A stretch of 64,000 bases of DNA from Psococerastis gibbosa (taxonomy: Eukaryota > Arthropoda > Insecta > Psocodea > Psocidae), in assembly GCA_963971405.1 (NCBI GenBank), contig OZ020493.1, forward strand, positions 2,418,001 through 2,482,000. The letters run 5' to 3'. This document shows, in pieces, positions 1 to 12,155 of the stretch. The translations under genes were made by a program, and so were the position numbers. How positions within the stretch are numbered: position 1 is the stretch's first letter; each line of letters opens with the position of its first letter. The notes under the pieces were generated by a model. That model was not told the origin of the DNA and did no database searches. It worked only from the letters and a program-made list of their open reading frames with translations.

Positions 1-36
1 CTATTTTCGATAGACGTACTCAGCTAGATTGCTATA

Positions 37-110
37 CATTGGCGTAGTTATGGGGGCATAGCGACCCCCAGGTACTTGTCAAGCCCCCCCCCCCCCCAGG
101 ATGTTTGAGT
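37..110 (+). mobile_element. Candidate hAT-type terminus
   Basis: The segment opens with CATTGGCGTAGTT and runs into a C-rich stretch. The same opening begins the well-bounded hAT-like element at 12557, which also has C/G tracts inside. I did not find the matching opposite end, so this may be a truncated copy. The following 110-640 is AT-rich then mixed sequence with no gene I can support. Confidence 0.3.
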
Positions 111-644
111 AAATAAAACAATTTAAAAACTTAATAAATAAATAACCGAATAATTGAAAATCCGAAAAAAAATTATCAGAGCATATCAATAATGTTTAAA
201 AAATCACTGTAGCGCAAATATTCGACCATTTTAATGCATTATGTTGGCTATTTTCCATTCGAAAACGAAGTCAAGTATGTTGAGTATCGAGTGTACTTTG
301 ACATGCCTTCTAACAGTGGTTTTTCGTTGCCTTCTGCATTTTTATGCCGTTGACTCTTCATTGAGTTCATTCACCTTCGGGGCCAACCCCATGACAAAAG
401 AGTACCTTAGTAGTGATTGCTTATTTAGTGGCGGCAACTATTCGCCCCGTCACAAAGTCTACGTCGGGTTCTAGTGGCTTTCCCTAGACAAGCCTGCACC
501 ACCAGACTTGTTACCACACCCTCTGATTATGCCGCTGCTTGGTCGGGGACTGCTTATGCGTTATATTCGCTATCTGCCACCTGTGACCCCACTAGTAGCC
601 TGTAGCTCAGCCCTAGCACTAATAGACTATACACAAATGAACTA

Positions 645-1970
645 AATAGAATAAATACAATTTACGAGGCAGTACGAAAGGTTACAGAGAAATTAATTCA
701 AAACAACATGACAGTAGGTACTATGCGTGGAACATTAGGCCACAACAAAGTAACTTACAATAAAAAGACGCCAGATGGGCGAAAGGGTGATGTGCAAGAC
801 TGTGGCAACCACCGACCTATAAAACTGCACTGCCATGCAATGAAGTGGATGGAAAGGGTGGTTGAGAGAAGATTCAGAGTTCTAATAAATGAGACCATCT
901 CCAAAAACCAACTAGGATTCATGCCAGGTCGAGGAACTACAGATGGAATATACGACACATTGCAAGGACTCTGTTAGAAAAACATCGAGAAAAGAAAAAA
1001 CCTGTTCATTTGGTGTTCATGGACGTGGAAAAAGCCTATGATAGAATACCGAGAAGTTTAATCTGGGATGTGTTGGAAGAGAGACGAGTTCCGCAAAGCT
1101 ATATAAGGCTAATAAAGAATATGTACGAGTGCGTAGTGCGGCAGGGGTCGGTTACACCTTTCCAGTAACTTATGGGTTGCATCAGGGGTCAACCTTGAAC
1201 CGCCGTTGTTCGTTCTCATAATGGACGTAGTGACCAGGCAGATGCAAGGGCAAGCGCCAGAAAGCCTTCTCTTCGCTGATGATATCCTCCTGGTAGGAGA
1301 CTCGCGAGAAGATGTCGAGAGTACTCTCAGACTGTGGGTGGAAACGGTGGAACGCCAGGGGCTTAAAGTGAATCGCAAGAAAACAGAGTACATGGAATGC
1401 ATAAGCCAGGAACCTGGATCGATAAAAGTTGATAACCAAAACCTAGAGAAGGCCAAGACATTCAAATATCTACGAGCAACGTTACGCGAGAATGGCGGCT
1501 GTGAAGACGATGTGAAAGTACGGGTAACCTCAGGTTGGGCCAAGTGGCGAGATATGGCGGAAATCCTGAAGGATAGGAGAATGCCGAAAAATTCAAATCA
1601 AATTCCGCATATACATTGCGTTAATATCTGGCTTACAAATTAACAGGAAGGAGGAGAAACGAGGGCATCCGGGCGGAAATTCAAGTAGCACCGATCACCG
1701 ATAAAGTCAGGGAACGAAGACTGGCGTGGTGGGGCCATACGTTAAGAAGAGAAGATGGACACCTGCTACAACGTGTAAGGGACTGCACGGTAGAGGGCCC
1801 AAGACCTATAGGACGACCGAGGATGTCCCTTGTAACGAAAGTGAGAGAGGACCTCAGAACCCTCGGTCTCTCACCGGATGATTGATTCCAAAAACCGAAA
1901 CACCTGGAAGAATAAGATCCGTGCCACTGACCCCGTGGAAGGGATGAGGCGCCGTAAAAAAAAAAAAAAG
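645..1970 (+). mobile_element. RTE-clade LINE, 5'-truncated reverse transcriptase remnant
   Basis: Reading across several frames gives an RTE reverse transcriptase in order: an [17 protein letters not shown]-like fingers motif near 905-950, a [14 protein letters not shown] palm motif (first catalytic Asp) near 1015-1055, the LLFADDILLVGDSRED box (catalytic FADD) near 1268-1310, then KTEYMEC and FKYLRATLRENGG near 1380-1500. The C-terminal part (LAWWGH, GRPR, LGLSPDD) follows. The copy ends in an A-run at 1956-1969, the expected LINE tail. The endonuclease half is missing and frames change repeatedly, so it is inactive. RTE assignment rests on motif order and the characteristic GFMPGRxTTD and KTEYMEC strings. 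Confidence 0.85.
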
Positions 1971-2209
1971 GCCTGCATGGGTGTAAGCGACAAAAATAAA
2001 TTTTTGATATAATGCAAACATGCTTTCCAATTTGTAAATTAGTAGATAGACAGTGTGTAATTTCATAGTAAATAATTTCCTCATGGATAAATTTCGGATG
2101 CCTAGGGGGGGGGGGGGACATCAATATATTGACAACCCCTTAAAACTCAATTGCATATTCTGGAACGAACAGACCATTACATTGTAACAGTAGTAACAAT
2201 GACACGGCA

Positions 2210-2700
2210 CGCAATGTATTGGAGCGTCATTTTTCCATAATTTCTTCAAAAAATAATTTTTTGCGCCGAAGCAAATATTTTTTTTTAGGAAAGCAACCTG
2301 TTTGGCTTTGTTACTCTATTGAACACCTAAAACATACCTGCGGGTAGAATTCATCGACAGAAAGATTCCACTGAATTTTTTTTTTTTTTTTTACCCCCAG
2401 AAGCAAACTACCAAGGGGCAAGCGACCCACTGCATTTTGTTAACATTAATAACGTTTTTGAGAATAAACCCCCCAAATAAAGTTAGCCCAAAATAGAAAT
2501 GAAAATCATCTCGAGGTCTGATTTTTGTAAACCTACGTGCCAAATTTCACCAAAATCGACGGAATAGTTTGCCCGGAAATCGACAGATAGCCAGACATTT
2601 CGTAAAACCCACTTTTTGGGTTCCTGGGACATCAAAACAATTAAATCCGCTGAAATGTTGACCGTCACAAAGCTTTCTTTATACTACGTATAAATTGGAA
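2210..2700. repeat. Interspersed repeat, two blocks
   Basis: Block 2210-2450 recurs in the same orientation at about 14420-14650 (shared: gaaagcaacctgt..., ...ggggcaagcgacc). Block 2500-2700 recurs reverse-complemented at about 14155-14405 and in the same orientation at about 61335-61560 (shared: aaagctttcctta and cctacgta segments). The short ORFs in these blocks are not conserved as proteins. The family is unnamed to me. Confidence 0.7.
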
Positions 2701-2794
2701 AGCAAAAATTAAAATGCACGGTCATAGCCTAATATTTAACATACAGAATCATATTTTTTGGCTTGCCTAACTGTGCCCCACAAAAGGCCGCGTG

Positions 2795-3770
2795 TTAATA
2801 CCCAAGACTTCAAGGAAGTAAAATCAGACCATTACTGTTTGTTCTCTTTATCAATGACCTGTTCTTGCTGGAATGTGTTAAGCATTTCTTTGCTGATATG
2901 CTGATCTACTTGGCGGGAAAAAACTTAGTAGAATTAACTTCGAAGATGAATGCAGAACTGAATTTCATTACTAGATGGTGTTTAATATTAAAAATCGAAG
3001 GCGATGGTTATTAGTTCGAGAACTATGGAGTGTTCGGAAAAGTTGGTTCTTGGTGGTGATCAGATAGAATGGGTCAAATCCTTCAAGTATCTTGGAATAC
3101 TCATTGATTCTCGCCTTACCTTAAATTTGAACTATGAGACGGTCACAAGTAAAACAAAATGCAAAATGTCGCTCCTTCGTAAGGTGTAATTCCTTCTACC
3201 ATGTACCACTAAAGTCACTTTGTTCAACTCCTTAATTCGGCCGCACTACAACTACTGTATAACAGTGTTTTATCCGGCGAACCGCTCCGTGCTTGACGTT
3301 CTACAGAAGCTATGCCTATGCGTATTATCCTAAATAAACCTAGAGATGCCAGAAGGAACCGGGATGCAGAGGTGGCAGTCATGAGTCGAGGAATCTATTT
3401 TCTTCGAAGGCATGACATTTCTGTTTAAAATAGACAAGGGTTTGCTTCCATCATATTTAAATTCCCTTGTCCACTCGGACGTCCATCAACACGCTACAAG
3501 ATATTTTACAGGATTTGCACAAGTTTCGGCCACTGGCTCATCCCCAAAGTAATTTTTTTGCAAATGGTGTAGTATACAATCGACTGAATCAAGCTATTCG
3601 TGAGTGTGGAACAGTGTAGTCTATTAAAAAGAAGGTAGGCGAAGAGCCGAAGAAGGTCGAGTGTATAACTTCAGCTGCAGTACAGCGGGAGCAGACATTT
3701 ATTCGAGACACTAGGACCAAATTCAAATCAGCCTTTTGCTACCAAGCAACAACACAACAACCTGGCACGA
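2795..3770 (+). mobile_element. CR1/Jockey-like LINE fragment
   Basis: Translation with frame changes gives a degraded PQGS box followed by PLLFVLFINDL near 2830-2860, then a decayed catalytic box reading FFADMLIYL near 2890-2915 where YADD is expected. WVKSFKYLGILIDSRL follows at 3070-3120, then a typical RT C-terminal region (TKVTLFNSLIRPHYNY near 3210-3255, GLLPSYLNSLV near 3440-3475). The catalytic second Asp is lost and stops are frequent, so this is a dead fragment. No tail or target duplication is clear. Confidence 0.8.
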
Positions 3771-4665
3771 TTAGTAATTTCATGGCTTGAAATGTCACAG
3801 AACACTTTTTTAAAATTAATTTTACTCTTCTTGTTGTACTCCGTTTTAGTCTTTCGTTTTGCCATGATGCTCCCAACAGTAATTTAATCAAAATCGAACT
3901 TACAATTCACAGAACAAGATAATATTTGATTCAATTGATCAATTCACGCACAAAAAGCATTTGTTTATTATTTACATTCGTGGCAGTGTACTCGTTCACA
4001 TTCGTGGCAGCAACAAGAGCGCTGCAAATGCGGCGGAATATCTCGGAACTACTGCGATACATTTTGGGGTGCAAAATATTATTTGGTTTCAGGTCCAATT
4101 GTAAACAAAAATAACAAATTTTTAAATATCATGGTTTTTATGGCAAAATCGTGGAAAATAGCACACTAATAATGTAGATATAGACCATTAGCTAATATTA
4201 ACATGCAAAATATCTCTGTTCCACTGAAGGTAAGATTGCATTCTCCAGAACCCCTTCTGAATATTGCGCTATTTTGTAATTTTTTAATAAAATTCTGAGC
4301 CTTAAAATTAAAATTCCATCGCATGGAAAATCTATATTGATGTTTCATGCTTCCAAGGAAGAGTGGCCGTTACAATTAACATACTTCTGGTGGGTCAAAA
4401 CACCAGAACCAAAGAGGTCTGAACAGCGATTTCGATAGCATATCCTCTTAAAAATTTCGACATTTTTCGTTGATCGATTTTATGCAGCTACTTCATTTCA
4501 TGACACTGTCAAAGTGGACGCTATAGTATTTTGTTGTTTCTGCTATAGTGAGCTGGAAATTGGCAAATTGAATTTTTTAAGTCACGTGGCATCTCACTTC
4601 AAGCTACATAGTTGAATGTTATACAAAATAAATAAGAAGAAATAAGAAGACCGTGCCATGAGGCC
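3771..4665. other. No recognisable gene
   Basis: AT-rich intergenic or intronic sequence. Short ORFs here show no domain or motif I recognise. If the remodeller gene continues downstream on the minus strand, this may be intron. Confidence 0.4.
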
Positions 4666-4804
4666 GTGCAGTCAATCGCCTCCGTAGGCCATGAGTTAGG
4701 CCTCCGAACACATTACTCATACAAACTGCACAACTATGCCACCGGACGCATTACGGTACCAAGTAGCAAGGGGCGAGCGGCTGCTGATAATAACTTGAGC
4801 TTAC

Positions 4805-4990
4805 GTTTTTGGCAATGGCAATCTTCAACTTGCGCTCCTGTTCAAAGGCGTCCGCCCTCCAGACCATCTCCTCGAGCAGGTAGTCCCACTGCGCTTTTTC
4901 GCGAGGCGGCTCTTTGGCCTTCGACAGGAGCTTCTCGGACCACAGACCCACACGCTTCAGCTCCGATGCCCGCCGCACCACGCACGACTC
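4805..4990 (-). CDS. EP400/dom: EP400/Domino-like chromatin remodeller, HSA-domain exon
   Basis: A 186-nt exon on the minus strand (62 codons, phase 0 at both ends), with acceptor TTTTATAG before 4990 and donor GTAAGC starting at 4804. The peptide has the HSA-domain signature of the EP400/Domino class: LKRVGLWSEKLL, then EPPREKAQWDYLLEEMVW, then FEQERKLKIAIAKN. In the family, HSA recruits actin and actin-related proteins to the SWR1/TIP60-type nuclear remodelling complex. SRCAP and SWR1 also carry HSA, but GLWS and YLLEEM favour EP400/Domino. Two features are unusual: the usual Trp in the QERxW position is Leu, and no neighbouring downstream exon (the rest of HSA) was found before the window edge. 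It may be a diverged or decaying exon. The intron upstream holds an hAT remnant. Confidence 0.7.
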
Positions 4991-5256
4991 CTATAAAACA
5001 ACACACCATCATTTACAAAAAACATACCTGTGTTATCATAGATAATCAAATGAGAATGTGCGTATTTCAGGCGTAACCACAATAATGCACTGAGAAAATA
5101 TTGTATTTCTTATTGCAACCAGTTTCGTTAAAACCCCATTATCAGAAACCGCTCACAACGTATGACTCATCCTGTGGTTCTAATTTGAGCATCAAAAACA
5201 TTATAACTTGGCGACGGGAAAGATTAAAATATAACATGAGTAGTCATGACGTATTG

Positions 5257-5861
5257 TACTAGTGCAGTGGTCTCCAAACTGCTCCACGGAGTCCCAGGGC
5301 TCCATGACGAGATCAAGAAAAAATAAAATAAATACTAAAAAGTCCATTTATAAAATTAAAATATGAAACTGAACGATAACCACAACCAAAATATATTTTA
5401 CACAGCAAAACATGTGACTGCTATGAAGCAGCCTTCCTACATATGTTTTTGATACCCTGGGTTTGTGTGCGGAGGAAACTTTGAACATACCAGAAGCATT
5501 GCTATCTGACATTAAGGAGCAATTTGAGAGTTTGACCAAATCATTTGAGAAATATTTTCCGGCAGAAGAAATTGACTCGTTTGTGGAAAAACCCTCACGG
5601 ATCGAAAATCCGTTTATTGTTAGCAGAAAGCCTCCCGCACTAGCAGCTAAACATATTTCCCATTCGTAATCGTGTATTTTTCATGTCATTGATAAAGATT
5701 ATATTAAAGTTAAACCAATATAAAATGTAATGACTGTAAGCTTTCTTATAATTCTTCTTTCAATTAGGCTGGTTATCCACTAAAATGGAGAATATTCTGC
5801 CGTGAAGGGGCTTACTTAATAGGAGCGCAGCCATAAAAGTTTGGAAACCACCGTACTTGTG
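5257..5861 (+). mobile_element. hAT remnant with TIRs and 8-bp target duplication
   Basis: The element spans 5265-5853. Its left end CAGTGGTCTCCAAACT matches the right end (reverse complement CGGTGGTTTCCAAACT) at 14 of 16 positions. It is flanked by TACTAGTG (5257-5264) and TACTTGTG (5854-5861), a 7-of-8 target duplication of hAT length. Inside, 5463-5669 encodes a piece resembling the C-terminal part of ZBED5/hAT transposases (LTKSFEKYFPAEEI, then RIENPF). The rest of the transposase is deleted. It sits in the intron between the two remodeller exons. Confidence 0.8.
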
Positions 5862-6011
5862 CATAGACGGTGTGGCTGTGTGTGCCGCTAACGTGGATAA
5901 CGGCAGTGTTGGGGCGGCAAGTCGGTTTACCGCAACAGAAGAAACGCACAGACCACGGGAACGTATCTGAACATGCATACATTTTTAAAAGCAAAATAAT
6001 AACTAAATTAC

Positions 6012-6089
6012 CTGCTTGGCACGGGGAACAATGAACTCCTTGTCGTCCATAGCGCTGTCACCTATGAAATGCACTTGCCCAGGCTTAAT
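6012..6089 (-). CDS. Candidate upstream exon of the remodeller gene
   Basis: A 78-nt segment on the minus strand (26 codons, phase 0 at both ends), bounded by a TTCGCAG acceptor and a GTAATT donor. It reads IKPGQVHFIGDSAMDDKEF then IVPRAKQ. It would join in frame to the HSA exon at 4990, giving PRAKQ followed by ESCVVRRASELKR. I do not recognise the peptide itself. The call rests on splice signals, matching phase and position directly upstream of the HSA exon. Confidence 0.45.
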
Positions 6090-6629
6090 CTGCGAACAAA
6101 AACCCTCAATCACCACAATTATTTCTCCATACTCGCACCGCTAACATTGCACCTTCACATGAGCAGACCTAACACAGTGTTCAAACCATAAGCATTGAAT
6201 ATATAACACTATAGAATGGTCCCTGCATTTACGATTCCATTCTATAGAAACGCGAACTAAGATTATACTTGGCAGCGAACTGTAGCTCAACGCAAGCATC
6301 ACCCGCGGAGCTTCATACCTGGGTCCGGCTAGGGGTTGCAAGTCTCATTGTACACTGCCTTATCCCTGTTTCAGAACAGGGCCAGGTGCAGCATTTACTC
6401 ATTTAGAAAGCACTGAGCAGTTCACGGGCCTCGTTCATTTATACTAAAATGTTTCATGATAATTATATGTGGAATACGTGCATTACTGTGTGTGTTTTTT
6501 TCTTTACATCTCTAATAAGTCGACTATTCGATTATTTCTATTATATGATTGTTGCCTATACGATACAATATAGGCCCACACGTACCTGCCTATAACTACC
6601 GCGCACTTTGTTTTCCGTCAAACTAAAAA

Positions 6630-9600
6630 ATGGTTGGTGCTAAATCTACAAGTACATGTGGTGTTAGATGCGAATATTTTAATTGTAATAAATCGTACAG
6701 AACATGTCCAGGAACTACTTTTCATCGGTTTCCTGTAAAGTACCACGACGTTTTACGGCAATGGATCGTCAACAGTGGTAAGTAGGCATACCAGTACCTA
6801 CAATATATACTTATAAATAGCAGTATAATCTACATATACATAGGTGCGTTATATATATAATTACTTGTATATAGGCTAATCGATATGATATAATATATCA
6901 TATATTATGTATGCATATTATGCATGTAGGTATATGAATGTCCTTTAAGGCGCGGAATATTAGTTAATTGGCCTAGTGAGTAGTGCTTGCCCTAAATTAT
7001 TGGGCTGAACTTAGAAATGTACTATTGTGTTAATTTTATTGTGTTATGTATTAAATTATTAAATTTGTGGGGCCCCGGCCGTATAGGGGATAACCGTCAG
7101 TTTAATGAAATTTTTTAAAATAAATATAGGCATATACTTGTATATATTCGAAGGGGGCGGTATATATTTTGGTGCCCTCCCCCCATTTTCATGATAGTGT
7201 AGAAAAATGGGAAAACCGTTGTCTTAGATACAGCTTTTAAATTAATGACTTTGGTGTCCTTTCCGCATGAGACATGAGAAATAGTGGGTTCTAGCGCATT
7301 TTGATGTATATTAAGATTTTGCAGTCGATGAATACAATTGCGACAAGTGGGGCCCGGGGTAGTGGCGTAGCCAGGGGGGGGGGGGGTCAGCTGGGTCCAG
7401 ACCCCCAACAGCAAATTTTTCAGATATTTATTCAAAAATATCAGCCCGGGGAGACCCCGGTCCCCCTGTTTCCAGTTTTCTTATTAATGTTATCGTCTCA
7501 AAAATGGGGTCCGGACCCCCCCCCCCCCCAAAAAAAAAATAATTTTTTTTAGCAAAACAGCAAATTTCAGATATTTATTCAAAAAAATTCCCCGGGGAGA
7601 ACCCAGTCCCCCTGTTACCAGTTTCGTTATTAATGTTATCGTCGGCAAAATCAATTTTTTTTTTTTAGCAAAACAGCAAATTTCTCAGATATTTATTCAA
7701 AAAAATTCCCCGGGGAGAACCCAGTCCCCCTGTTACCAGTTTCTTTATTACTGTTATCGTCGGCAAAATAAAATTTTTTTTGCCTACAAACTATTTCAGG
7801 CCTATCTTTTAAAAAACATTCCCCCGTGGTAGCCCCCGGGCCCCCCTTGTTAGCTGTAGCCTAAAATTCTCCATATGTAAAATATGAACATAACTGCTTT
7901 CAAAGTGCGTAATTCCACTATTTTCGGCCTATTCTTTTCCAAATTATTCCCTCCGGTAGAGACCCCAGGGCCCCCCTTTCTTGCAGTAGGTCTACAATTC
8001 TTTGACTGTTAAACCATTAACGTTATTAGAACAGGTTACAAGTCGTATATACATACAAGACCTCTCACATGTGGCAGCGATAGAAACAACGTCAAAAAGT
8101 TATTTCAGCTTGTTCCTGCCTAGAAAAGCCCCAATTCATTATGAAATCCAAATAATTACAGGATCTTTACATCTGTTAATTTTATTTTTAAATGTTTAGT
8201 TAGTTTTATGCTTTTTAATGTTATGTTATAACCTTAATAAATAATTATTGATCAAAATAAAAAGTTTTGATTAAAAAATATAATAAGGCTACAAAATCTA
8301 TCTTATATTATTTTAATTTGCTTGGGTTGTTGCGTGAGAGCCGGTCGATTGCCCTGTTGGCCACCAGTAAGGCCGCCTCTGTCTACAATCTAGTCTGCAG
8401 TTAGTCCTCCATTTTACACGATAAATTAATTGTATGGACTTCGAACGCACCCACAGAATAGCGTTGACACATAAACTGATAAACCTATATAATAATGATT
8501 TGGCAGGTAACGCTTCGCTTGAGGTACTTCCGATGGAGAAGCTTGAGAGTAGGAGGATATGTAGCGATCACTTCGCCTCAGATATGTACCGACCCGACTG
8601 CAAACGAAAGAAACTTTCCCAAGTAGCTGTTCCTTTCCACTACCAACTTTCATCAAGCACGGCTGAAGGTAAGTCGTTACAAATTAGTTTTATTCCTTAT
8701 TATTATTATAATTTTTATTAATTTTCATTTTGGGGAAAGTCCTCTTACATTACGCAACAAAAGAGAATTTGTCAAAAAGGTTATTGCAGAGTTCCACAAT
8801 AAAATCCGCCCCATTCGTTACGCTACTGTCTCGACCCTATTAGATACTTTAACTGAATGGATAGGGGGGAAACGCGGCTATCGGGCATGGAACTGACCCC
8901 TACATCCCGAATAATGAGGTGGCCAAGTGAGAGGATGCTGTTTGGCTCTACCAGTCCTCAGGCCTAGACCCTCAGTAGATCTATCTTATATTACTATAAC
9001 TATTTTATCCTATTTATATATATTTCTATATATCTATATATATTCTATATATTTCTATATATCTCCATTAAGTAAATGAAGATAATCCGTGACGGGGACC
9101 CATGGTCGGAAGTGAACGGTGTGTCCGCTACGGAGTGGCCCAAAGATATTTTTATGGAATAGTTTTAAATGTTATTAAACCAAGAGTGGTACTTGAAGAT
9201 AAAAAAATTATTGCGCTTTTATGCATCTTCCCCCCCCCCCCTCCCTCCTCTCAGCCTATGCAGTATTTATTTTTTATTTTCAGACGGAAATGGTGATGTC
9301 GGGCCAGAAACACCGAAACTGTCACGTAAGCAGCAAGCTATAAGAACGTATTCCACAGGAAGAATTTTTGCTCCATGCCCACCCACACCACCTACTCCCG
9401 TTACTCCGAAAATAACTCCAAAATCGACTATGTACGTGAGTTCCCTCATAAATGCGCCCGAAACGCCTCAGAGGAAGAGATTTTTCAGTGGCTTCCAGAA
9501 GGTAGAGAAACTAAAAAAAAATTAAATAACGCTCGTCAGGCACTGGGTAGAAAAAAAATGCAAATTAAGGTACTTAAAGCAGAAATTGTGCGCCTAAAAC

Positions 9601-11701
9601 AAAGTTCCAAAAAATCAAATGACTTGAATAAGCTGTGTAATACATCGAAAATCATAGTTAATATACAACTAAAGGGAGTAAAAAGAGTAAGGGCTTGGTC
9701 AAACGGGGAAAAAAAAAGCTTGCATTAGGATTGTATTATAAATCTCCTTCAGGTTACAAATATATGAGGAAATTGGGCATCACTCTTCCAGGTGATAGAA
9801 CTATCCGAAGGTGGCTCAAAATCGAAGAGTTTCGTGTAGGCCTTAATGAGAGATTTATAAGCAATTTGAAGCTAAAAGTTGAAACCATGGCTGAGGCAGA
9901 AAAAAAGTGTGTCATCTTATTTGATGAAATGAGTATAAAGAAGCATCTGAGGTACAATGTTAGCTTGGACCTGGTGGAGGGGTATTCTGACCTCGGATCT
10001 TTGGGGCGTTTTCCTAAGTTGGCTACCAATGCCTTAGTTTTTATGGTCCGTGGTTTATGCCAAAAATGGAAACTTCCAATTTGTTTCTATTTGTCGGCAA
10101 AAGCTTCTGCTGACGAAATGAAGCCTCTTTTATGCAATGCACTGAGAGTAGTCGTTAGAGTTGGGCTTAATCCAAGGGCAATAGTATGTGATCAAAGCAC
10201 CTCCAACGTTAAGTTGTACAAAGCTTTGGGAGTCAAATTGAAGTGCCCTTGGATTCTTCATGAAGAGAAGAAAGTATATATGTTGCATGACGTCCCACAC
10301 TTAATAAAATCTCTCAGAAATAATTTATTGAACGGGCATTATATTTCTGATAACAATAAAGATGTTAAAATGAATGACATTTACTTAGCGTACAATATCG
10401 ATAAGGGCAGTAAGACGTTTCGAGCTATGCCAAAACTGACTGACCACCATTTAAGGCCTAACAACGTTAAAAAAATGAGCGTAAGGCTTGCTACGCAATT
10501 GTTCAGTCGCTCAGTTGCCACAGGCATTCGCACCTGCGTGAAATCGGGACAACTCAAAACTATGTCAGCACTGAGCACTGCAGAGTTTGTTGAACTTGTC
10601 AACAACACGTTTGACAGCTTAGATAGCAGACACTTACTAGACAAAAATCCCAACAGGACACCTTTGGCGAAAAAAAACCATGTTGTTATGAAAAATTTGA
10701 AAAAAGCCCTAAAAACCTTCAATAGCCTCAAAAAACTTTCTTACAATAATAAATTGCGGAAAAATGTTATTACACGCCCCCCGTGTTTTAATGGTATGAT
10801 TCTATCAATTAATGCTATTCTGCAGCTCTACTGGGAGGAAGAATCCACGGATCCAAATTTTTTTTTATTAACGAACAAATGCACTCAAGATCCTATAGAG
10901 AATTTTTTTTCCATAATTAGGCAACATAACGGATACAGTAAAAATCCGTCAGGTTCACAATTTGCCAAACTGTTTACTTCCGCTGCTAACTTCTCTTTTT
11001 TAAAATTTTCGGATGCAACAAATTGCGAAGAGGACGATAACGAGCTCCTTCTATGTAAATTGGGTGAATATGAAACTTGTACTAGCTCTGTTCAAGGTTA
11101 CGCTTGTGACGCACCATCAGTAGTGGACAATGTCTCTGAATCTGGAAGCGTTGATAAGTTAATCCCAATGTTACTGCATTCGATACAATTAACCACTGTG
11201 ACAGACCTAGTAGCAAAAGCAGCGTCTGTAAATTTAGAAGAATGTGCAATGAATTACGTTGCAGGTTGGTCAGTGAGACAGTTGCTAGATGAAACAAATT
11301 GCGAGAAGTGCCGTAACACCCTTTTAGATGTTAACAGTGTCTATGAGCCCCGAAATACATTAATTTTGCTTAAAAATTACGGAGGAATTTTGCCTCAAGG
11401 GCCTCTTGGACTCAATAAGCCATCAAAACCTATGGCAGATTTTATGCATAACATCATGAAAGCGTATACTGAGCTAGCACCGCGTATAATGCATGAAAAT
11501 CAAATCCTTCAAAAATTACTATCCAGTTTTAATTTGAATTTACCAGGACCCTTTGACCGTGGTTGTGAACGGCACCGGGAAAATGTTATTAAGAAAATAA
11601 TAAGATTAAAATTGCACGCTGACTGTAAGTGGGTCTCTCAAGGTCTTTATTCACTGACTAATAAGCCAAACCAAAAGCTAGAAGTTGTTCAGGGAAAATA
11701 A
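6630..11701 (+). CDS. THAP-domain P-element-type transposase (THAP9-like), three exons, two frame breaks
   Basis: Exon 1 (6630-6777) and exon 2 (8507-8668) encode a C2CH THAP DNA-binding domain: CGVRC, FHRFP, RQWI, then CSDHF. Donors are GTAAGT, and the acceptors at 8506 and 9283 fit in phase. Exon 3 (9284-11701) encodes a proline-rich linker, a coiled coil (about 9500-9640), the P-element HTH region (LALGLYYKSPSGYKYMRK), then the RNase H-like catalytic core: ILFDEMSIKKHL near 9915, ALVFMVRGL, IVCDQSTSNVKLYKALGV near 10180, the HDVPHLIKSLRNNLL segment, FNGMILSINAILQLYW near 10790, and QDPIENFFSIIRQHNG near 10885. Length is about 909 codons, as expected for a full THAP9-type protein. The frame breaks at 9513-9521 and at the A-run near 9712-9720, each in a run of nine A and each in the same direction. 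The long 668-codon frame after 9695 is undisturbed. It would cut and paste its own transposon in the nucleus. Intron 1 carries hAT-like repeats. Confidence 0.88.
7363..8000 (+). repeat. hAT-like non-autonomous element with tandem internal units
   Basis: It begins AGTGGCGTAGCCAGG followed by a G-run, the same terminus as the bounded element at 40704-41255. The segment at 7780-7990 also matches 40840-41030 (shared ACTATTTCAGGCCTATC and CCCCCGGGCCCC). Three tandem copies of a roughly 115-150 bp unit start near 7409, 7559 and 7673, each with CAGCAAATTT, CAGATATTTATTC and CCCCGGGGAGA. The opposite terminus was not found. The element lies within intron 1 of the P-type transposase. Confidence 0.6.
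8990..9065. repeat. TATATTTC-type microsatellite
   Basis: Imperfect short tandem repeats of tatat/ttctatatat in intron 2 of the P-type transposase gene. Confidence 0.7.
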
Positions 11702-11805
11702 GTCTGTAAATGGCAATCATTTGGTATTTATAAATATATAAATTATATTTTTGCATTCGATTTTAAATTTTTTATGCATACATTTTATTAACTTTGGTTC
11801 TATTA

Positions 11806-11986
11806 CTAAGCCAACCTAGCGAATTTAGGGCTATATAGCCCTCGCTTACACTCAACTATGAGACTCGGGACCGCCCGATTTACAAACCCTCCAAAGCATG
11901 GCCAGAAAATGTAGCAAGTGTGGGACTCGAACCAACAACCTTTCGATTGAAAGTTGGAGTCTATACCACTACTCTATATGTCCTGA
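11806..11986 (-). repeat. tRNA-derived SINE, copy 1
   Basis: Read on the minus strand, the head has an A-box-like TAGAGTAGTGGTATAG and a B-box GGTTCGAGTCC, the two internal RNA polymerase III promoter blocks of a tRNA. A conserved body follows (TGGCCATGCTT, GGTCCCGAG, GGGCTATATAGCCC). Related copies lie at 14022-14130 (opposite strand, head missing) and 61861-62040 (same strand). Confidence 0.75.
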
Positions 11987-12124
11987 TAAGCTCACCTATA
12001 AATACACCTCCCTCTTAATTTTCGTTTCACTCAAGTCGAATTCAGAAGAAGGAACCGGTCCGAGTTTACTCGATCATGCGATTTGTCGATTAGTAGATAG
12101 ATAATATGAGTGATTCCATAATAA

Positions 12125-12137
<13 letters not shown>

Positions 12138-12155
<18 letters not shown>

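Noticed and set aside
241-474. 77-codon ORF
   Set aside because: No domain, no splice context and no similarity to anything I recognise; chance ORF.
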